From positions 786,501 to 850,500 of the forward strand of contig QANY01004715.1 in NCBI GenBank assembly GCA_003255025.1: 64,000 bases of DNA, read 5' to 3'. The stretch is from Datisca glomerata. Taxonomy: Eukaryota > Streptophyta > Magnoliopsida > Cucurbitales > Datiscaceae. The notes under the pieces are model-generated. The model searched no databases. It had not been told where the DNA came from and saw only the letters and a list, made by a program, of their open reading frames with translations. A program made the position numbers and the translations under genes. Positions 22,901-34,399 of the stretch are shown piece by piece; the first letter of the stretch is position 1, and each line of letters opens with the position of its first letter.

Positions 22901-23194
22901 TAGGAGTAATCACAGACTTCTAACATGTGTGAGCTAAAACAGAGACGAAACAATGAATGGATATTGTCAACGAGAATGACAAGAAATTCAGAGCTAATTA
23001 CGTAGAGAATTTAATAACTTAAAAGCAAAGAAAAATCAACATTTATGGGTAGAGCATGTCTCACAATGGGGTAAGCATTGAATATAAGTCTTATCTGATG
23101 GAAATAGAATTTTCTCAACAAAGTATCCAATATTTTTGCAGGTTGTGAAGGGAGAAAGATGGTTCCTCCGCCTTACCAGTATATGAAGCCTTGA
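19966..23194 (+). CDS. MCA1 / cell number regulator 13-like PLAC8 protein
   Basis: Exons are 19966-20346, 21422-21777, 22128-22216, 22338-22409, 22482-22588, 22668-22761 and 23142-23194, giving 383 residues and a TGA stop. The N-terminal half (about 1-160, LAQHIRIIRSLLERLK ... CYLYMLAMGWSVVYQFR) matches the helical domain of plant MID1-complementing-activity proteins, and a predicted coiled coil follows (about 190-225). The PLAC8 cysteine-rich domain has CCSEPCLKTCIYPCGTF (271-287), CCCCYTCCVRRK (316-327) and CCCCAMVQEW (348-357). Family members sit in the plasma membrane and promote calcium influx under mechanical stress. Arabidopsis MCA1/2 are about 420 residues long; the shortening here is mainly in the linker before PLAC8. 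The gene converges on MINPP. Function is inferred from the family. Confidence 0.88.
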
Positions 23195-23950
23195 CAACGC
23201 CACCGCCCCCCCCCCCNNNNNNNCCCCCCCCCCCCCCCCCCCCAATTAACAAAGGGGATACAAGACAAAAAGGTTTAACAAAAGTTGAGAAACCAGTTTG
23301 CATACCCAGAGTTCAGATGTATCTTTGTATTTTCAGACGCCTGAAATTATAACTAAAAGAACTGCTTGTAAATACAAATTGTAACTAATATAGTTCCATG
23401 CTTGCTGATCTAATTCCTTGCCTTTTCAGACTTGTTAATTCCCAGGCATCTTGGTGGTTTATATTACTGGTACTCTGGGAAATGGTAATTCAGGAAATCA
23501 ATAATCAGAATATCATTCCTCTTTCTACAAGTGAAAATTGAAGCTAGGAACTAGACAAATGTGGTATTCTTTCATGCATTTAGATTAGAATTTAGAGGGA
23601 TAAATGAGGAACAACGAGACCAAATTGCGGTAATCCCAAGCCTGTTTTACCTTAAACAAATTTGTTAGTACAGTGCTGGATTAAAAGGATATGTTTTTTC
23701 TATTAAATAAGTTATATGTCAAATCATACAGAAAAACCTAATTCGCTATCCTCTTCAACCTCAAAAAACTGTGCATCTGATTATGAAAGGCAGCAAGCTC
23801 AAGTTACAACCAACAAAAGTTTCAGTCATGTGAAATCAGCTAGAAGGAAAAGCTGGCCGTGGCTGATACCAACCTTAAGAAGTCAACACTAACAAGGAAA
23901 AAGAAAATGTATGAACCGTTTGTTCATCTTTTGAGAAAAATAAAGAAAAA
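23195..23950. other. Convergent 3' regions of the MCA-like and MINPP genes
   Basis: This 756-base interval separates the stop codons of two convergent genes and should hold both 3' untranslated regions. It starts with a C homopolymer broken by unknown bases. No further coding sequence is seen. Confidence 0.5.
23206..23243. repeat. Poly-C tract containing seven unknown bases
   Basis: A run of C, seven N (23217-23223) and about twenty more C lie 11 bases after the MCA-like stop codon. The N mark an assembly gap, so the true length of the tract is unknown and sequence may be missing here. Confidence 0.95.
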
Positions 23951-26900
23951 CTACAATTCATCTCCATGGGACTGTTTATCAACACTCCACAGACCGAAGA
24001 GCCAACGAAACAGTGAAAACTTACTCGTTACAAGATTCTGCTCCGGTCCTTTCAACTTCACATTGCAGATTGCGTTATAGTCTCGCTTTAGATGTGGAGT
24101 TACTATTTTTTCCTAAAGAAAGGAAAGAAGAATTATAATGAGCGTGAGATAAGTAGTCCCATCAAGAACGATCAGGGTGATAAGTGATAACTGTACCTTA
24201 AAAACCTCAAATGGACAGAAATCTGAACCATCACATCCCTATTGATCAACAGACATGGGATTAATATACAAATAATAGCAGACATAAACAAAAGTCACCA
24301 AAATAGTCAAAATGTAGCAATGATTGCAACCTCCATCCACCATATTTTATAATAGAAACAATTAACTAACAAAGCCATAATACTTATTCTAATGATTTTT
24401 TTTTTGCGAGGAAACAAAAATTGTATTAATAAAAAAGTAAAAGATAGAGTCAATTTGTACAAAGAGCCAACCAATCAGAGTTAATAAAAAATAACGGAAC
24501 ATCCTTAAAAACACTTAGAATTAGTCACCCATAAATAAATCTCATCCCACAAAAGGTCAATATCCATTGAAACATCTTCAAAAATTCTTTTATTACGTTT
24601 AGACCAAACGCCCCAAAGGATAGCCATAGCTCCTGTATATCACAGAGTCTTCAACTTCCTTGGCCACTTCAAAAGAAACACTTCACTAAAAAGTTTATCC
24701 ACTTGTCTCTGGAAAACCCAAATAATACCAAGCTTAATCATCAACTTATGCCATAATTCCCTCGCAAAGGAGCAGTGGATAAAAATGTGATCCATATCCT
24801 CACTGTTCTTGCCACACAAAACACAGAAACCTAGGGATAAAGCCATGTTAGGATGCCGTTTCTGAACCATGTCGGAAGTGTTGATCTTACGATGGCCAAT
24901 ACTCCAACAAAAGAACTGAACTTTTTTAGGGATTTTGATATTCCAAAGAAAGTGAAGAGGAGGAAGCCCCGACCCATTAGAAGGATGAGGAATGTGATGA
25001 GAAGAAGTGAGGTAGGAAAAGAGAGATTTACGGGTGAAATTACCCGAACTCTCCAAGGACCAGACTTTCCTATCAGGCACAAGTGGTTTAATAAGCATCG
25101 ACTCAAGACAACCAAGAAGAGAAGCAAGCTCATCCACCTCTCTATCATTGAGATTCCTAAAGAAGTGAAAATTCCAAGAGGAATCTCTATTCCGAAAGGA
25201 AACAATCGGAGCATTATGGATACTAGACAAATGGTAAAGCCTCAGATATTTTAAAGCAAAAGGATTAGACAACCAAGTATCCTCCTAAAACCTAACCCTA
25301 TCCCCCCTACCCACTTTATAAGCGACAAGACTGGAAAAACGATCAATACCTCGAGAGATGAATTTTCAAGGGTTGCACCAAGAAGTATTCCGTGCCGAAT
25401 TGGAATCCCAACCATTGTCCTGGAGCCCGTATTTGCTGACTCTGATAGAATGCCATAGGAAATCTCCACAACCGTTTGCTAGTCAGAGAAATACTCCGAT
25501 TAATCAAATTCCCAACTCCCAGACCGCCTTCTCTGATCGATCGAGAAACCGTCTCCCACCTAATAAGATGAGAACCGTTTCCTTCCTCCACACCTTCCCA
25601 AAGGAAAACTCTCATAAGCCTCTTGATTCTTCGAGCAACCTTAACAGGCATTTTAAAGAGAGGGTAATACGTAGGTAGACTTGTCAGAACTGATTGAATA
25701 AGAGTCAATCTACCTACTCCTTCTCCATCTAGACAGCCTCTTCTTGACCTTATCCACCACTAGATCCCAAAAGGACACCAAACAGGGGTTACCTCCCAAA
25801 GGCAAACCTAGGTAAATGCATAGGCCACGCGCTGCACCACACCCAAGCAACAAAGCTAAATTAGCTGTGTGCTCCTCCGCATAACCAATCCCTGCTATAG
25901 AACTTTTCCCGAGGTTAACCTTCAAACCCAGAACCATCTCAAAAATGCGCAATACCTTGCAAATATTTCTCACTGCCTCCTCCCCCTCCAAGAAAAATAT
26001 AGTATCCTTCACAAATTGTAAATGAGTTCCATTCACTTTGTTTGCCCCGACCTCAAAACAAATTGTAAATGCATTACATTCACTCTGTCTGCCCCGACCT
26101 CAAAACCCTTAATCAAACCACAATCATTGCTCCTAACCACCAAACTACTGAGCACTCAGCCGCGAAAATGAAGATGAAGGGGGAGAAAGGATCTCCTTGC
26201 TTCAAGCCTCTCTGCACCTTTAACTTCTTCCTCTTCAAAGGGACTTTCTAACCCATAGCTACTCTCTCTACTAAGTGTTTTCCATTGAAGACCTTCGATG
26301 ACAGATTTAGGACCTCCTCCCCTAGAGTAGAGTTTGCTATAGAACTCTATCAGAGCCTTAACGATGTTGTCTTCCTTGTCTACGTAGGACCCCTCCTCTA
26401 ACTCCACTTGGTTATGAAGCTTTTCTTCCTATTCCCATTGGCTATTCCGTGAAACAATTTTGAGTTGAATCCCCTTCGACCAGCCACTTGAATCTAGATT
26501 TCTGTCTCCAACTGATCTCCATCTTGAGAGCAGTCTCTTCTAACTGAAATTTCGGATCTTTACGTTCTTTAATAAGCTCCTCGTCGTCGTTAGCATTCTC
26601 TTCCAAAGCATCTATAAGGGAAATACGATCCGTACAACGCCTCCTACTATTCTTAAGATCTCCAAAACCTCATTATTCCATTGTTTGAGCTTAACTTTCA
26701 GATCTTGTAATTTCCTCATAAACCGAAAACCCTCCCATCCATAAGTAAAAGTTCCAGACCACTAATTCTCTATCAAGGCCTTGAAATTAGGGTGAGTCAG
26801 CCACATATTCTCAAACCTAAAGGGCACCCAACGAAAGAGGTTGGTATCAAGAATAATAGGCCAATGATCGGATGTCACTCTAGATGCCGTGGTAATCCTC

Positions 26901-29900
26901 GCGTTAGGAAACCGATCTTCCCAATATATTGTAGATAAAAATCTATCCAAACGCAAACAAATAAAATCCTCCCTAAGATTAGACCATGTGAACAAACCAC
27001 AGTTCCACCCCGATTCCCCACTCTCAACATTGAATAAAATCGTTAAAGATTCTCATGCTTCTAGTCGCATTGGCAGCAGGCTTTCTTTCGAGCACAAATC
27101 TGATGATGTTGAAATTCCCCCCGACACACCACTCATTACCACATAACTCTGCTAAGGCTGACAACTCCTCCCAAAATAAGTATCTGAGTCTATATCGATT
27201 TGGTCCGTACACTCCTGTTAACCACCACGTTGAATCATCTCCGATCCTCAATTGAACAGAGATAGAAAACTCTCCCACATGTGAATCCACCATTTGACAA
27301 CCCTTTCGTCCCACATCAGAATGATCCCTCCTGAATAGCCCACCGAGGATAGAGTTAGCCATCCAATCCTCCTTGATTTCCAAATAGACCCTATGATCCT
27401 CCGATCCACTGATTCCATCTTAGATTCTTGGAGAATAACCACGACAAGCTCCTCCCTTCTAAAGAGATCTTTAACCAACCTCCTTTTACTCTTGCCGTGA
27501 AGGCCTCTAACATTCCAAGACAGTATCTTCATGGGAACAAAAAAAACCTAGGAACAAGACAGACAGCCTAGTTCCCCTCAACCTGGGGAGGGAGACCTTC
27601 CTCGACCTTTCCTTCCATTTTAGAGCCCAGACGAAACCCATCCTCAAAAATTAACTGAATGTTCTGCCTTTCCATCACCTCATCAAGCTCTTCTAATCTG
27701 CGAACCACCACTTTGTCCTTAGCCTGACTGCTTGAACAGACTATTGAAGCTGTGTCCATATGGAAATCTGCATAATCAGTAAGTGAAGGCGTTCTATGTT
27801 GATTGGGATCTTCATTCCGCGTCGCAATAACAGATAGTTAAGACTCAACACAGAATTCGTGACAGAAAAGGAACAAGGAACAAAACTACACCCACTTACC
27901 TCAAGAATAGGGGAGGAAGAAACATAATTTGAAGAGGAAACTGGAAAAGACAAACCTAGATCATGGGAAAATAGAGTCTTAGCCATCTCAAAACAACCTC
28001 CCTCATGCAGATGCTTGGCATCCTCATAATGTTTCACTCCCAGGTTCCTTTCTGCTTCCTCCACAAACAACTTCTCTATTCATGGAGGCTGGACAGCTTC
28101 TCCTCCCGAATACCCTAAGGAGAAAGACTGGATAGAGATTTCATCGTCAGAGCGATCAGTATCCTCCTCTGAGCCGGACAAAATAACCCTTTCTGCCTCT
28201 AGAAATAACCCCCCCTCTCCTCTTATCTCCATCTTCTCCGAAATTAGGTCTTGATGGTCTCGTTGCGCTTCTGCAAATACACCGGACGTTCTCCTCTCAT
28301 AAACTTTGCCAAACCAGTTTCCAATTCCTGCCCGTTGTTGCCTTTCTCCACTAAACTCATGTCTACGGGATAACTCCTCCCTGAAATAAATTGGGGTGGG
28401 CTTCTTCTCCTATACTTCACTATTTCGGACATAATTAAGGGTTTCTTATTGAATCCTTAATGACATCTTGGTTGCTGATTTTATTATCCAAATTGGGCTG
28501 AGTAGCGGTCTCCCTCGCTAAAGGATGACTAGAAATGAACTTGAATTTCTTTGGGTATATAGGTATCTCCGCCTCTGCCTTTTCACCTAACTCTTCTTCC
28601 TTCTCCAAAGACTCGATAGGGTTGAGATTTGGAGCGGGTGATGTCATCCACCTTTCCCCATTGCGTATCTCCTCCCATCTACCTCTCCTTTCGGCCAGTC
28701 TACCATGCCCCTTTTCATGTGTCGTAGAGAGCTTGTAAGTCTCCCTCCGTCTTATTCTCCTATGTGCTGATGGTTCTAATCGTCTCAATCTCACCTAAAA
28801 CTCCTCCCCCTCATGCTTAACAGTCACCGTTGCAGGAATAAAACCACTTTTGTTCTCCCGAACTTTGATCTTGGCAAAATACAAATTCGTGTGTTCTAGA
28901 AATGATGAAGCTGCTTCTATAAACCCTCCACACGCCTCACCGACTTCTCTAAACACTTCATATCTCCATAGATGTAAAGGAAGATCATCTATGGCCACCC
29001 ATCCTCCATAAGAGTGAATTTTATCACTTGACGAAAATTTAGCGATATTCCACTCTTCGAATATAGCAGGTAAAGTGCTGAATTTCGCCAACTCATTGAC
29101 GTCAAAGTCTTTTACAAAGAGAATAGCTCTGTTAGCTTGACTAGAAGAAATCGTCGACGGCGGCGGAGAAGCTAGACTAGAAGAAGTCGTTGTCGCCGGC
29201 GGAGAAACGGCTCAGGAGGCTGGACGCGGGTATCTCTGGATAGGTAAAAACGCGGAGAAAGGGCAGACTTACTGGGCCGAGAGTTTAGGACGACAAAAGA
29301 AGGGGTTATTGACGACGGCGAAAGAGCAGCGAGTCTCGCAGGTTAGGGTTTCTGGGGTTGGGTCACACACGGGTCAATACTTATTCTAATGATTAAAGTA
29401 AGTTGATCCATATGTCATACGCCAGTTTTGAACACTTTGGGGATTTAAGTAAAACTGGAGATCCAAATTGTAAGTTGTAGCTAATGTTCAGTTAAAATTC
29501 TAATAGAGAAAAGATAATGAAGACTCACCACCATAGCCACGGGACCTTCATTGTGCAGCACCTGCACAAGGTACTTATTTGATGAATTAGCTGGACAGCT
29601 ATAAAGAACCAGCATGTTATTCCCCGCAAAAGGCGCAACATTGCTGCCCTTCCATGTTCTCTTCTCGGGAGGTTTCGGAGGAAGTTGCAAAGGCCGTTCC
29701 CGTTGTATTTCTTGGAATTCTAAAAAATGCATACAAGAAAACCAAAATAGTACAGCACTAGGCACTAGTCAAAATTCATGTGAAAGAAAATAATCATAGA
29801 ACACTTACCAGAACCTTCTAGAAAAAGCCCAAGCAAACATGAAAACGGAACCACAGTTTCAGCATGTGCAAAACGAAGTCTTGCTTTCTCGTAACTTCCA

Positions 29901-32900
29901 GGAGGCAGTTTCTCTATAAGCATAGAAGACCAAATCTCAACCTATCAGGGATAAATGATCCACAACTTTCTACTTAAACTACATAAGAACTTGAATCTGC
30001 GGCCAGCACCTTATAAGTTATAATATATCCAACTTGCGATATGGATGAAGAGATTGGATTGGGCTAACACAACTCAAATCACAAAAGCATGGATACCAAT
30101 GACAACAGAATCACGAAGCATTATCCTTAAAGCTAACAGTCGGCAATTGATACAGCAATGTCCCATAAATAATATCTTGAGAGGAGCTATTAACAGTGTA
30201 TTATTGTAATCATGAACACGCCAGCCATTTATATATACCATGTTAAAGAAGCTAAAACCACCTTATGGTTATTTATGAGAACATGAAAGATTATAATGAA
30301 GGTATACTTTTCTGGAGAATAAATTCAATATTTGAAAAGAACTGATAAATCAGAGTGATACATTTAAAACCCGCACATTTGAAACAGATATGTTCCAAAG
30401 AAACACTGAGAGACTGAAAGAATCAGCACATATGCATACCTTCTTCAGCCTTGATAGCTTGCTCCATGGATTGCACAACATCTTCAAGTAATGGCACTCC
30501 CATTTGATAATTTATTGATTTACCATAACCCTTTAATATAAACACCTCCAAATCATCGGTCCACTCCAGCAAAGAAACCTATGCAAATGACATATGTTGC
30601 AAGATGGTAAGTAAAGTAGTTTGGAGAGTAATAATTAAACTTTTATACAGAAATAACATTTTTTTGTTTTTGATCAGCAAGACTGGAATATTATTGACAA
30701 AGGCCCCGAAAGGAATAACAACTTAAGAAACTATCCGTAATTTAGTGTATTAAATCATGTATAAACACTCTCAGTCTTGGCACATCATTCTTTCAAACTT
30801 CTAGTTAAAGAAAAAAGAAGACAAGAGACGATGTTTCCCAAAAAATATTGAAATGGATATTCAACAGGAAAACCTACCTTTTTGTCATACTTAGCTTACA
30901 AGTAGATTACTTTCAATCTAACGATAAAAAAGAAAAGATTACTTTCAATCTAAAATAAATAACAAGTTCAAGTTAAAAATGTGTTAAAACTAACAGTCAT
31001 AGACAGCTTCACTCATCATCACCATCTATGCAAAGATGAAAAATTGGATTCACGTCAATGATGATAACAAAATCAGGTACCTCAAAAGGGCTAAAAAGTC
31101 CACAAGCTTGATCCGTTATATCCAGCAATGAAGCTTCCTGCAAAATGTAAGAGTCAATCTCAATGGCCGATTATTTGTTTTTCTCGTGACAAACTTAAAG
31201 AAATAAATGAATCACCTGTTTGCACAGGAACCACAGAGAAGATATGTCTTGCCTAGTAAAATTCAGCTCATAACGTCCTTTTAGCGCGGAAGTAATTTCG
31301 TCCAGAATTGGTTCCTTGAGCTTCTCTACAGCAGGTTCCTGATTTTTCCTAAAATCCTGCACCAAAATCTATTCATCTTAGCAGCTGCAAAACAAGCACG
31401 TCATCACGGGAATTACCCCAAGAACATGTTTCCACCGAAATAGAGATTTTAGTTTTTCTTATTGGTTTCATAAATTGCAAAGTGTCTATTCAAATTGAGA
31501 ATTAACCCCAAAAAATCCTCTCTATTTTTCGAATTCGGGCCGTGAGGACTGAATGCCAGTCCTTAGTTTGATGATTTAAATCATCAGACTTCTGTTATGG
31601 CCATGAGTTTACCAAATATGTTTAGTATATTCAATATCCCATCATCTTAAAGCCCATCAGTTGGGTTCATCAGGTTCAAATGACAATATAGAAATACCAA
31701 AGAATTGGGGGCCAAGCAAGTCTAAGATAGACTGATAGGAGTAACATTCTTACTGGCAAAGAAAATGAGAAGATACCGCTGACCATATTAAAAAAGTCAG
31801 AAAAAAGATAGTACTAGAAGAAATCAATTAGAGTATCTTCTATACTTGAATGAGCCAAAAAAAAGTGTATTCAACTATCATTGACAAAAAGAAGAAGCTT
31901 TTTTTTCTAACATAAAAGCAAAGCCACGACATGTATGTTATCAAGTAAGACATGTACTTCTATAAACTCTGAAAAGAAAAATCCAATCAAGACTGCTGAC
32001 TTACCTTGTAATTTTGGCAAGAGTCAAAAAACCTTAGCAATATGTCACTTGCTCGACTTTCACTAGTTACTGCAAAGGCTCGATGAAGACCTGGACCAAG
32101 ACTTCCTCTCCCATTAAATAATCCCATCCCAAATGCCACAGCACTAGCAGATGCCCGAGGAACCTAGCTCATTAGGAGGAGGAAAATGCACGTATATAGG
32201 TTCTAAGTAATGTTAAAGAAAAATTAAGTATCAAAACCAAACCAGCTAATCATCTGTAATGATCTTCAAATCACGTTCTGGCCCCAAAAAAATAAAGATG
32301 AAGAACATGTAATTGATGAAAATGGTGACAGAAAAGGCTCACCTGAGTTGCCTTTATTGCATATACATCAGGGTGATAATCCTCGTTAAACAGGTTTGGA
32401 AACTTTTCACTAATTCTCATTCCAAGATGATATAATTCATCCTCTCCTTTGCTAATTAGTTCTCCACCCTTAAGTTTTCCTTTCCAAGGCGATTTCCAAC
32501 CCTTTAACCAGGTAGGAACTTTCTGCAGGGATAACTTCTGCTCTTCTGCAACTCGTAGAAGCGTTTCCAGACGATTTGCTAAATTGTCTAACTCTGTAAT
32601 TCGCTTCTTGGTTGGAGAACGAGTTCCATGTCTAGCCTGAATATAGAGCCTCATTAGTTACCACCTTTAAATTCTTTTGGTTTTATGATGAAATAAAGTC
32701 AGAGCACATTTTTTATCTGGAGATAGTCATTAAAAGATTAAACGGAAACGTCTTATCAAAAATCAGAAGGAATAAATGTTGGATATCTAAAACCCAAAAA
32801 TTACCACAAGATTTAAGTGGATAGGAGTACATCCATCCGGAATACTGGAAGGTGAATTTAAGCCATCAGTAACACCTTTTGCAACACCGTATCTGCGCAA

Positions 32901-33452
32901 AATATTCATATTAAGAAAAAAACATAATTAGCACAGCATCCCAATACCGTATAAGTTGCTAATGAACTAATTTATGGAGCTGAGATGAAGAGAAATGGTC
33001 TCAGCTGGCCCCAATTTTAATTAGTCGTAATGTTAAAGGAAAAATGACAGGACTGAGCAAAAGAATAAAGGAACAAAAACAGTCATCCTTTCAATCCTCC
33101 AAGTGATGTTTAGGACCAAGTGGATCCACCTCTTACACGACTAAGTACATCAAGTTTTACCATTAAATTAAGGGAAAGAAACGCATGAAGATTCCTTACG
33201 AAGCAAAGCATGATAAAATTCCTTACGAAATCAAAAGTGATTTAATGAAATTTAAAGCATGAAAATTTCTTCCGGAAGGATCAAATACTTCACCGGAAAT
33301 TACCAAATGGACGTCAAACACAGGGAGATAGAGACGCACCTGGTGACCGTCGAGAGGTGTTGGCGTACATCAAAATCTTCTTCGGCGATTAAATGACTGA
33401 ATAGAGAAAAGAGTAATAGCAGAAGCGTAGCCTCACCCATAGGCTTCGCCAT
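23951..33452 (-). CDS. Multiple inositol polyphosphate phosphatase (histidine acid phosphatase, phytase-like)
   Basis: Exons (minus): 33340-33452, 32805-32892, 32343-32636, 32005-32163, 31216-31356, 31081-31137, 30440-30578, 29809-29913, 29529-29719, 24197-24238 and 23951-24112; all joins keep phase and yield 496 residues, the usual family length. The enzyme removes phosphates from InsP6 and lower inositol phosphates. The N-terminus has a hydrophobic signal peptide (ATLLLLLFSLFSHLIA). The catalytic motif RHGTRSP starts at Arg69, with His70 as nucleophile, and HAET at 347-350 supplies the proton donor glutamate. The protein ends SHGDEL, close to an xDEL ER-retrieval signal. The intron between 24238 and 29529 contains a 5-kb LINE. 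The ATG is the first in frame and gives the signal peptide. Function is from family knowledge. Confidence 0.93.
24640..27532 (-). pseudogene. LINE ORF2 remnant (endonuclease, reverse transcriptase, zf-RVT)
   Basis: The order on the minus strand is: endonuclease start MKILSWNVRGLHGKSKRRL at 27532, endonuclease end with TASRVTSDHWPI (about 26870), a linker with FYSKLYS (about 26340), then directly the reverse transcriptase active-site region and a C-terminal zf-RVT domain (FLWNIKIPKKVQFFCW, CVLCGKNSEDMDHIFIHC). The fingers of the reverse transcriptase between about 26156 and 26036 are deleted. The catalytic FADD box reads FVKD at 26004-26015, so the enzyme is dead. A 47-bp tandem duplication (26011-26104) overlaps this site. 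Confidence 0.85.
26011..26104. repeat. 47-bp tandem duplication in the LINE
   Basis: Two copies start at 26011 and 26058 with 'acaaattgtaaatg' and end 'gccccgacctcaaa'. They differ at a few positions. The copies lie at the breakpoint of the missing reverse transcriptase segment, so deletion and duplication probably arose together. Confidence 0.8.
28100..29100 (-). pseudogene. LINE ORF1 remnant (nucleic-acid-binding, DUF4283 type)
   Basis: The reading at 28795-29091 contains GGWVAIDDLPLHLW and EACGGFIEAAS, the hallmark of the RNA-binding region of plant LINE ORF1 proteins. Later pieces at 28435-28794 and 28244-28432 are rich in charged residues. The frame shifts between pieces, so no intact ORF1 protein is encoded. 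Confidence 0.75.
30659..30713 (-). mobile_element. Very short 5'-truncated LINE tail in a MINPP intron
   Basis: A T run (30659-30665) and the following 'gtttttgatcagcaagac' look like the inverted 3' end of a LINE. It is flanked by AATAACA at 30652-30658 and 30714-30720. Only about 55 bases remain. The short target duplication makes this a tentative call. Confidence 0.4.
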
Positions 33453-33955
33453 TTTCTCCTTCCTTCTGCGAATAATGAATATTATAAACCGTAAAGAGAA
33501 GCACCGAGTAGTTTTGCGCGCTTTTTAGACGACACCTGGTTCCCTTTATACCACGCAATCTACCCAATAAGAAGTCGCCACGCGCCACTTGTTAATAATT
33601 TAAAAAAAATATGGTACCTTAATATAATAAGAGTAATTCTGGACCAACTAACTGATAAAGTTTTAAGTGACTAATTAATATGTTAATTATTCACAAGTTA
33701 AGAGAAACCTATAAATGATTGACACATCATTTGATCACTTAAACTTGGTCAATTACTTAATCGTTGTAGAATTACTCATATAATACTTTTACGCGTTCAT
33801 TTTTCAAACTAGAATTCGAACCCCATTTACTTGTAGGAGTACATCTTAGATCTGGTGATTATGTTGGACGAAGTCCTACTCATGGTGACTGGTACAGTAG
33901 TAGTAGGGATTATAACTTTCCATGAATTTTTCATATCTTTCGACGATGAAACTTT
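33453..33955 (-). promoter_or_regulatory. Probable MINPP promoter and leader
   Basis: The region upstream of the MINPP ATG up to the second LINE is about 500 bases. A GC-richer 100-base stretch next to the gene (33510-33595) contains 'gccacgcgccac'; TATAA-like 'ctttatacc' (plus strand) lies near 33545. No single element can be assigned with certainty. Confidence 0.35.
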
Positions 33956-34399
33956 TTTTGTCAAAGAGAATGGGTGTAAAACACCTCAAAAGAAAGAATT
34001 CTTCATTAATCAATAAGAGAATGCGTAAGTGCAAGGGACATACCCCCAGGCAAAAAAATAAAAAACTCGAGTTGGAATAGGAAATTAGTAGGTACACTAG
34101 GACATCTCAGCTAGACTGGCACCTCCTTAGCACCATCATCATTTAAACTTAACCAATCAAAACAAAAAAAGAGGGGGAAGGAACACCACAGATGGAGTCT
34201 CAACAAGAATAAAGTTTTAAAAAAACTCCCCTACTGAACCTCGTTAAAACATTTCCTGGAAAACCCCTAAGAGGTAAACCCAGAAAATGAAAAAGATACT
34301 AGTAAAAAGCAAAGACTATAAATCAAGAGAACTAAAAATTGAATGAAATCTATCCTCTGAAACATTCAAAACAATATTACCCGAAACATATTTACTCAT

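Larger units (their letters stand above)
24398..29375 (-). mobile_element. L1-type LINE inserted in a MINPP intron, about 5.0 kb
   Basis: A perfect 19-bp target duplication, AATACTTATTCTAATGATT, lies at 24379-24397 and 29376-29394. The poly-A tail appears as a T run at 24396-24405 on the plus strand, so the element points the same way as MINPP transcription. It has both LINE reading frames, now broken by frameshifts, stops and an internal deletion. The exact target duplication suggests a fairly recent insertion, although the frames are damaged. Confidence 0.92.

Noticed and set aside
24853..25254. 133-residue plus-strand frame and its neighbours at 25358-25678
   Set aside because: They are antisense to the LINE ORF2 remnant.
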